A DNA stretch of 64,000 bases. It comes from Verrucomicrobiota bacterium (GTDB taxonomy: Bacteria; Verrucomicrobiota; Verrucomicrobiia; Opitutales; Opitutaceae). A program made the position numbers and the translations under genes. The stretch spans positions 30,906-94,905 of the forward strand of contig JAEKKV010000020.1 in the NCBI GenBank assembly GCA_019510185.1, in the 5' to 3' direction. A model generated the notes under the pieces. That model searched no databases and was not told the DNA's origin. It worked only from the letters and a program-made list of their open reading frames with translations. Shown piece after piece: positions 59,160 through 64,000 of this stretch; position 1 is the stretch's first letter, and each line of letters opens with the position of its first letter.

Positions 59160-59209
59160 CGCCGCCACCTTTGCCAAAAAACCCAAAAGACGCCCCCGTA
59201 TCGGCTCTC

Positions 59210-59318
59210 CCCCATCTGCGATCAGCAGATGCCTCCGCTTCCCCGCGCAGGCGATCAGCCGAAGCCGCACTCCCCAAAAATCGCCCCATTGGGCGATTTC
59301 ATTAGCGGTTCCCCCACT
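59210..59318 (+). repeat. Structured interspersed repeat, copy 2
   Basis: It is near-identical to 48053-48163 over ~110 bp. The hairpin stems CATCTGC/GCAGATG are identical. The second stem has changed from GTCCC/GGGAC to GCCC/GGGC in both arms, a compensatory change. It ends in ATTTCATTAGCGG, as in copy 1. Confidence 0.8.
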
Positions 59319-59423
59319 CCCGTCCGCTCTTTCGCTCCGGCATCGCAATTGCCTTTGACCCACCCCCGCTCGCTCGCCAGTTTCGCCCCCATTTCCGTCC
59401 CCGGACAACACTCTCATCCCTAA

Positions 59424-61679
<2,256 letters not shown>

Positions 61680-61684
61680 TCGCG

Positions 61685-61783
61685 GATCACAGCTCCGTTC
61701 CGATCATAGGTCCTATAGGCTCCATAAGCCCCATAGGACCTATTTTCTTATCTCATCGACTCACCCCGCCGACGACTCTCCAA
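61685..61783 (+). repeat. Direct repeat A at the 3' flank of the four-helix-bundle gene
   Basis: It is about 85% identical to 62421-62516. Both share GATC(A/C)CAGCTCCG..., TAGGTCCTAT, ATAGGACCTAT and the end CTCATCGACTCAC..CTCTCCAA. The pair TAGGTCCTAT/ATAGGACCTA forms a hairpin followed by TTTTC on the plus strand, so this copy could also end icd transcription. The stop codon of the minus-strand gene (61748) lies inside it. Confidence 0.8.
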
Positions 61784-62320
61784 CCGCGCTTTCGTCATCC
61801 GTTCTCTGAGGCCGCCTTCTTTCAGAAAACTTTCTTCGAGCTGCCGCACTTGCTGGTCGAGCAGGTAGTTCGCCTGATGAATCAGGCAGAGCGCGATATT
61901 GGCCACCACCTCGGCCGGACGCGTCTCCACGAACTCGCGAAAGTTTTCAAAGTTTACCCCGGCCTTCGCCCCGAGCTTGCGCACATACTGCGCCTCCTTG
62001 GATTCTTTGGCCCAAATCACGCCATCGCGCACCCGCAGGAAATCTTCATAGTCGGCCAGGAGTTCCTCCAATGAAGCCCGCGCCACGTTGGTCAGCTTGA
62101 TCTCCATTTCCTTCGAAGTGCCCGATGCTTTCGAACCCTCCACGATGTTCTGTTTTCCGGAGCGCGCCGCCTGCACCATCTGATCGATGGTACGATCGCC
62201 CTTTTTCAGAAACCGCCCGCAGAAGCGGTAGGTGATATCGTAAACGATCTCCGCCTTCTGAAACGACTTCAGCTCCCGGTAATTTCCGTAAGCGGGCAAC
62301 AGCCCCTCGGTTTGCGCCAT
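61748..62320 (-). CDS. Four-helix-bundle protein (23S rRNA IVP-like)
   Basis: The 190-residue protein shows long amphipathic helices with the patterns SFQKAEIVYDITYRFCGRF, DQMVQAARSGKQNIVEGSKASG, TNVARASLEELLADYEDFLR and ALCLIHQANYLLDQQVRQLEE. This is the four-helix-bundle family first noted in 23S rRNA intervening sequences and related to Avd of diversity-generating systems. It is not in rRNA here. It lies between direct repeats A and B, an arrangement that suggests a repeat-borne cargo gene. Its function is unknown. Confidence 0.85.
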   Translation of the reverse strand: MAQTEGLLPAYGNYRELKSFQKAEIVYDITYRFCGRFLKKGDRTIDQMVQAARSGKQNIVEGSKASGTSKEMEIKLTNVARASLEELLADYEDFLRVRDGVIWAKESKEAQYVRKLGAKAGVNFENFREFVETRPAEVVANIALCLIHQANYLLDQQVRQLEESFLKEGGLRERMTKARLESRRRGESMR

Positions 62321-62420
62321 AGCCTTACCTCAACCTTTTGCCCCATCCGACTCCACCTCATTTTCACGCCCTGCGAAGATCCCGGGTGCGCAACCCGCAA
62401 CGCCTCGCCACCCTGGAGTC

Positions 62421-62516
62421 GATCCCAGCTCCGCATCCGCACCCTAGGTCCTATCAGCCCATAAGCTCATAGGACCTATTTTCATTTCATCGACTCACTC
62501 ACCGGCGACTCTCCAA
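62421..62516 (+). repeat. Direct repeat B upstream of the four-helix-bundle gene
   Basis: It is the second copy of 61685-61783, in the same orientation, ~100 bp before the four-helix-bundle start. It retains the TAGGTCCTAT/ATAGGACCTAT hairpin and the CTCTCCAA end. Confidence 0.8.
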
Positions 62517-62522
62517 GCAGTG

Positions 62523-62540
62523 AACCGCTAATGAGCGGTT
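62523..62540. repeat. Short palindrome of the TTAACC...CTAAT family
   Basis: AACCGCT (62523-62529) and AGCGGTT (62534-62540) form a perfect 7-bp dyad around AATG. It is a short version of the arms at 41123-41160 and of the longer element at 63178-63259. It lies just upstream of the toxin-antitoxin pair. Confidence 0.6.
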
Positions 62541-62653
62541 AAAGCTCCGCCCCTTCGAATCCCGCCCGTGCATCGCCGCTGGCGGATTCTTGTTTTTCAA
62601 ACTTCGCCACCCGTTGGCTTGAACCAGCCCACGCCCTCCTTACACTTCTGCTC

Positions 62654-62866
62654 ATGAGCAAAGCCGAAATCATCGCCGAACTGCCCAAGCTCACGGAAGA
62701 AGATCGCAGCGACATCCTCGTCCGGCTCTGGCACATGGAGGAAACCGCCGGCCCCACCGCCCGTGAAAAACATCTCCTCAACGAAGCGCAGGCGGCCTAC
62801 GACGCCAATCCCAACGCCGGCTCCCCTTGGTCCGAAGTCGAAGCCCGTCTGCGCCGCCGGGCATGA
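62654..62866 (+). CDS. Addiction-module antitoxin-like protein
   Basis: The 70-residue protein has the pattern SKAEIIAELPKLTEEDRSDILVRLW and ends GSPWSEVEARLRRR, matching the putative addiction-module component family (TIGR02574/PF09720). It likely neutralises the toxin encoded 4 nt overlapping downstream (ATGA at 62863-62866), and may bind its own promoter. No HTH is obvious. Confidence 0.85.
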   Translation: MSKAEIIAELPKLTEEDRSDILVRLWHMEETAGPTAREKHLLNEAQAAYDANPNAGSPWSEVEARLRRRA

Positions 62867-63162
62867 AATGGCTGCTGCTTGTTCGCCCGGAAGCCGAACA
62901 TGACATTGCGGCAGCCCGGGATTGGTACGATGCCGTGCACCCCAAGCTTGGTGATGCCTTCCTCGACGAGATAGCGGTGACCGTGTATCCGCTGACGGAG
63001 CACCCGGAAGTTCCGCGGCTCTACTATCAAAACTTCCGGCGCATCCTGCTGCAGCGATTCCCCTACAAAGTATTTTACCAAGTGATCGGCCAGCGAGTCG
63101 TCATCTTCCGCGTGCTGCACGTGCGCCAGTGCCACGAGTCAGCCCTGTCAACACCGCGGTAG
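62863..63162 (+). CDS. RelE/ParE-family toxin-like protein
   Basis: The 99-residue protein starts at ATG 62863, overlapping the antitoxin stop by 4 nt. It has VRPEAEHDIAAARDWYD and later RILLQRFPYKVFYQVIGQRVVIFRVLHVRQ, the RelE/ParE fold (PF05016). Whether it cleaves mRNA (RelE) or inhibits gyrase (ParE) cannot be told. With its antitoxin it forms a compact type II pair bracketed by palindromic repeats. Confidence 0.85.
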   Translation: MKWLLLVRPEAEHDIAAARDWYDAVHPKLGDAFLDEIAVTVYPLTEHPEVPRLYYQNFRRILLQRFPYKVFYQVIGQRVVIFRVLHVRQCHESALSTPR

Positions 63163-63177
63163 CCACCCGCTGAAGCA

Positions 63178-63259
63178 GTTAACCACTAATGAACGCTAAA
63201 ATCCGCTAATCCGAACCTCCGGCCTTAGCGTCCATTAGCGAACATGAGCGGTTAAAAAC
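63178..63259. repeat. Long imperfect hairpin of the TTAACC...CTAAT family
   Basis: The left arm contains TTAACCACTAATGAACGCT and the right arm is its near complement, AGCG..GGTTAAAAAC. The element lies after the toxin gene and mirrors the family's arms at 41123-41160. It has no internal gene. Confidence 0.7.
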
Positions 63260-63274
63260 TCCCGGGCCTCACGG

Positions 63275-63336
63275 CTATGGCACGTCGGTGCAATAGACGC
63301 AGCCGTTGATCTGGCAGACACGCGTCCAAGCAGTGC
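63275..63336 (-). pseudogene. Possible AhpD-type remnant
   Basis: On the minus strand a short stretch reads TAWTRVCQINGCVYCTDVP before a stop codon (63275-63277). The sequence QINGCVYC matches the CxxC region of the AhpD/carboxymuconolactone decarboxylase family. No longer frame surrounds it, so it is a small decayed fragment if real. Confidence 0.4.
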
Positions 63337-63415
63337 ATTAAAATCAACAAAACTCGCCCTGACCCGGTTTTCCGTCCCAATAAACATGCTAAAGGAGTCT
63401 AATGCAGTGTAACCT

Positions 63416-63452
63416 CTTGATTTACAAAAATGTTAAGGTAAAAGAAATCAAG
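63416..63452. promoter_or_regulatory. Inverted repeat upstream of the ATPase gene
   Basis: CTTGATTT (63416-63423) and AAATCAAG (63445-63452) form a perfect 8-bp dyad with a 21-nt AT-rich spacer, ~48 bp before the ATPase gene start. It could be an operator or leader stem. Confidence 0.35.
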
Positions 63453-63500
63453 CACCAATAGGCCCAACTCAACTCCCAACCACATCAAGGAGACGCGCAA

Positions 63501-64000
63501 ATGTCTGAAGAACTGAGAATAACGACAATAGGCATCAAAAAAACGTTATCGAATGTCTCACGTGAGCAGGCCATAGCCGAATACATATGGAACGGCTTCG
63601 ACGCTGGCGCTACGATTGTAGAGCTTAATGCCGTGCCAATAGAAGAAGGCTTCGATACATTGAGTCACATCACAATTCGGGACAATGGAGAGGGTATACC
63701 ACATCCGACGCTTAAACAAAAATTTGGGCCTTATCTCGAATCGCTCAAGGCATACAAACGTTCCTCGATCAAAAACTCGGACGTGCAAGGGCAGGAAGGA
63801 AAAGGTCGGCTAACATTTTTCAGATTCTCCAATAGTGCTACTTGGAACACTCGATTCACTGAGAAAGGACGGCGTTACGCTTATACAATCAAAATCAATG
63901 CCGATGGTTTAGATAAATATGACCCGTCTTCCCCATCAGAGGTGCAACAAGCTAATGGCACATCCGTAGAGTTCTTAGGAGTCCACGCCGATTTCACACT
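63501..64000 (+). CDS. GHKL/HSP90-type ATPase, 3' end outside window
   Basis: The frame starts ATG 63501, preceded by AAGGAGA at a good distance, and is open to the right edge (166 codons). The N-box EYIWNGFDAGA, the G1 box RDNGEGIP and the G2-like GQEGKGR (about residues 100-106) are typical of the GHKL ATPase fold (HATPase_c_3). MORC- and HSP90-like ATPases of this kind occur in several phage-defence and conflict systems. Base composition here is lower in GC than upstream, which suggests acquisition. The missing C-terminus would show which family it belongs to. Confidence 0.85.
   Translation, partial: MSEELRITTIGIKKTLSNVSREQAIAEYIWNGFDAGATIVELNAVPIEEGFDTLSHITIRDNGEGIPHPTLKQKFGPYLESLKAYKRSSIKNSDVQGQEGKGRLTFFRFSNSATWNTRFTEKGRRYAYTIKINADGLDKYDPSSPSEVQQANGTSVEFLGVHADFT

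Overview
The window is high-GC chromosomal DNA that most resembles a member of the Verrucomicrobia, probably the family Opitutaceae. The evidence is two long autotransporter-type beta-strand repeat proteins with PEP-CTERM tails, a prepilin-type protein, a monomeric isocitrate dehydrogenase, and repeat-bracketed GxxExxY and four-helix-bundle genes. No rRNA genes are present. One tRNA gene, tRNA-Arg(ACG), is present.

Bases 1-30 kb are housekeeping. In order they hold an edge-truncated Na+/H+ antiporter-like gene, a SerB-like phosphatase, dnaK-groES-groEL (minus strand), a LON-domain protein, a DUF4337-like membrane protein, a fatty acid desaturase, exbB-exbD-SDR, leuC-leuD with a divergent LysR regulator, a secreted transglutaminase-like protein, mcsA-mcsB-clpC (a protein-arginine kinase and Clp operon without ctsR), ilvE, a prepilin-like protein, a CBS-containing family II pyrophosphatase, glnS, a small membrane protein, gltX, an M14 peptidase, a pseudouridine synthase, an SDR and hpf.

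Bases 30-43 kb hold tRNA-Arg and a tightly packed minus-strand run: maf, tonB-like, rluA-like, aroF, an HtrA-like protease, a DUF3352-like secreted protein and a large FG-GAP protein. Several of these genes overlap by 4 nt. They are followed by nadE, a 0.46 kb GxxExxY cassette with near-identical inverted arms, and hemL.

Bases 43-52 kb hold two paralogous PEP-CTERM autotransporter-type genes with duplicated leaders. Between them lies a structured intergenic repeat that recurs near 59.2 kb with a compensatory base change in one stem. Bases 52-61.7 kb return to housekeeping: xerC-like, mazG, trpC, a small membrane protein, rsmA, a YeaQ/YmgE-type protein, a Uma2-like nuclease, an oligopeptidase B-like peptidase and monomeric icd.

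Bases 61.7-64 kb are accessory. A four-helix-bundle (23S IVP-like) gene lies between 97-99 bp direct repeats. A RelE/ParE-type toxin-antitoxin pair is bracketed by members of a palindromic repeat family that also bounds the GxxExxY cassette. A small decayed AhpD-like remnant follows, and then an AT-richer segment opens with a GHKL/HSP90-type ATPase gene that runs off the right edge and may start a defence or mobile island. The most novel-looking signals are the repeat-bracketed cargo genes, the covarying structured repeat, and leader hairpins overlapping or abutting the start of a small membrane protein and of the desaturase.
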